Shown: in pieces, positions 32,395 through 32,867 of the stretch
Layout: each line of letters starts with the position of its first letter
Position numbering within the stretch: position 1 is the stretch's first letter
DNA from: an uncultured Clostridia bacterium
GTDB taxonomy: Bacteria > Bacillota > Clostridia > Christensenellales > UBA1242
DNA length: 32,867 nt
Reading direction: 5' to 3'
Assembly: GCA_944377465.1 (NCBI GenBank)
Contig: CALWFA010000003.1
Location: 1 to 32,867 of the forward strand
The notes under the pieces: model-generated
The model's database searches: none
The model's input: the letters and a program-made list of their open reading frames with translations, nothing else
Told to the model about the DNA's origin: nothing
Position numbers and translations under genes: made by a program

Positions 32395-32867
32395 TAGTTT
32401 TTCATCAATTTTATAAAAACTTTTGCAGTGGCGGTAGCATCATTGATTGCTCTATGAGCGTTCTCTAATACTACATTCAATTTTTCTACAATAGTAGACA
32501 ATTTATAATTTTTGAGCCCTGGCAATTTTTGCCTAGCTATTTCTAGTGTGTCCATTAGCTTATTGTCAAAATTATAGGACAATTTCTTTGCCATATTATA
32601 TACAAAAGAGATATCGAATTGAATATTGTGGGCTACTAGAGTCGTCCCATAGCAAAATTTATAAAAATCTGGCATTACATAATTAATAGTCGGAGCATCT
32701 GCGACCATACTATCATCTATCCCAGTCAGCTCTACTATCTCTTTAGGAATATGTCTAGATGGCTTTACGAATGTCGAAAATGTCTCTACTATCTCACCCT
32801 CTTTTATCTTGCAAGCGCCAATCTCTATAATCTCATCTTTCGCAGGCTCTAATCCTGTCGTCTCTAG
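32391..32867 (-). CDS. DnaQ-like 3'-5' exonuclease (PolC-type exo domain), partial
   Basis: 159 codons visible; the 5' end lies beyond the window. The visible part starts LETTGLEPAKDEIIEIGA, so the first catalytic Asp (of D-x-E) is expected just outside. Next come VKPSRHIP and ELTGI, the second Asp in HNIQFDISF, and the His/Asp pair in HRAINDATATA, a DEDDh active site. It most resembles the proofreading domain found inside PolC. PolC would continue for hundreds of residues after this point, but here TGA follows within 11 residues and non-coding DNA with a promoter comes next. It is therefore a stand-alone exonuclease, or an exonuclease at the C-terminus of something larger; a DinG fusion is excluded at the C-terminal side. 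Confidence 0.85.
   Translation of the reverse strand, partial: LETTGLEPAKDEIIEIGACKIKEGEIVETFSTFVKPSRHIPKEIVELTGIDDSMVADAPTINYVMPDFYKFCYGTTLVAHNIQFDISFVYNMAKKLSYNFDNKLMDTLEIARQKLPGLKNYKLSTIVEKLNVVLENAHRAINDATATAKVFIKLMKNY

Noticed and set aside
1-32867. CRISPR array, insertion sequence, prophage, defence or biosynthetic cluster
   Set aside because: No direct-repeat arrays, transposase, integrase, terminal inverted repeats or defence-type domains were found; almost all genes are core housekeeping or sporulation genes.

Overview
This window comes from the chromosome of a low-GC, endospore-forming member of the Bacillota, most likely class Clostridia. The reasons are the complete spoIIIAA-AH operon, AT-rich DNA with strong -35/-10 promoters, the short archaeal/eukaryotic-type prolyl-tRNA synthetase, Asp23 beside NusB, and the order rimP-nusA-ylxR-ylxQ-infB-rbfA-truB. 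Family or genus cannot be fixed by eye. Nearly everything is core housekeeping. I see no mobile element, CRISPR array, prophage, phage-defence module or biosynthetic cluster.

Layout, left to right. (1) 14-8052, minus strand: miaB-mutS-mutL-miaA-ynbB, one tightly packed operon (ATGA overlaps) for tRNA A37 modification and mismatch repair, ending in a PLP enzyme. (2) 8143-12774: cell-wall block with a class A penicillin-binding protein (plus strand) converging on the murI-glmS pair (minus strand) over a shared terminator. (3) 12867-17410: rpsT (plus), then comEC-holA-ygjP-like (minus), tRNA-Glu(CTC) (plus), and an unrecognised membrane protein (minus). (4) 17535-26443, minus: efp, the eight spoIIIA genes, an Asp23 gene with its own promoter and terminator, nusB-xseA-xseB and proS. 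(5) 26500-32310, minus: rimP-nusA-ylxR-ylxQ-infB-rbfA-truB, the classic transcription/translation operon. (6) 32391-32867: the 3' part of a DnaQ-type exonuclease gene cut by the window edge.

The genes work together in sets: tRNA decoding (miaA, miaB, efp, truB, proS, tRNA-Glu), DNA maintenance (mutS, mutL, holA, xseAB, the exonuclease), ribosome and transcription machinery (rimP, nusA, nusB, infB, rbfA, rpsT), peptidoglycan supply and polymerisation (glmS, murI, PBP), and the SpoIIIA channel between mother cell and forespore.

The most interesting signals are regulatory rather than protein families. Nine promoters can be read with 16-18 bp spacing. Eight carry an extended -10 (TGN upstream of the hexamer), four with the identical nonamer TGATATAAT. 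Three of the promoters (miaB, holA, the unknown membrane gene) lie so close to the ATG, with no Shine-Dalgarno, that the mRNAs should be leaderless or nearly so. The rimP operon leader holds a 9-bp hairpin whose 3' arm could instead pair with the rimP ribosome binding site. An intrinsic terminator sits directly before nusB. Protein oddities are a ComEC without its metallo-beta-lactamase domain, a MutL with an altered endonuclease motif, a short MurI, and a free-standing exonuclease where polC usually lies. I found no convincing new multi-gene system.
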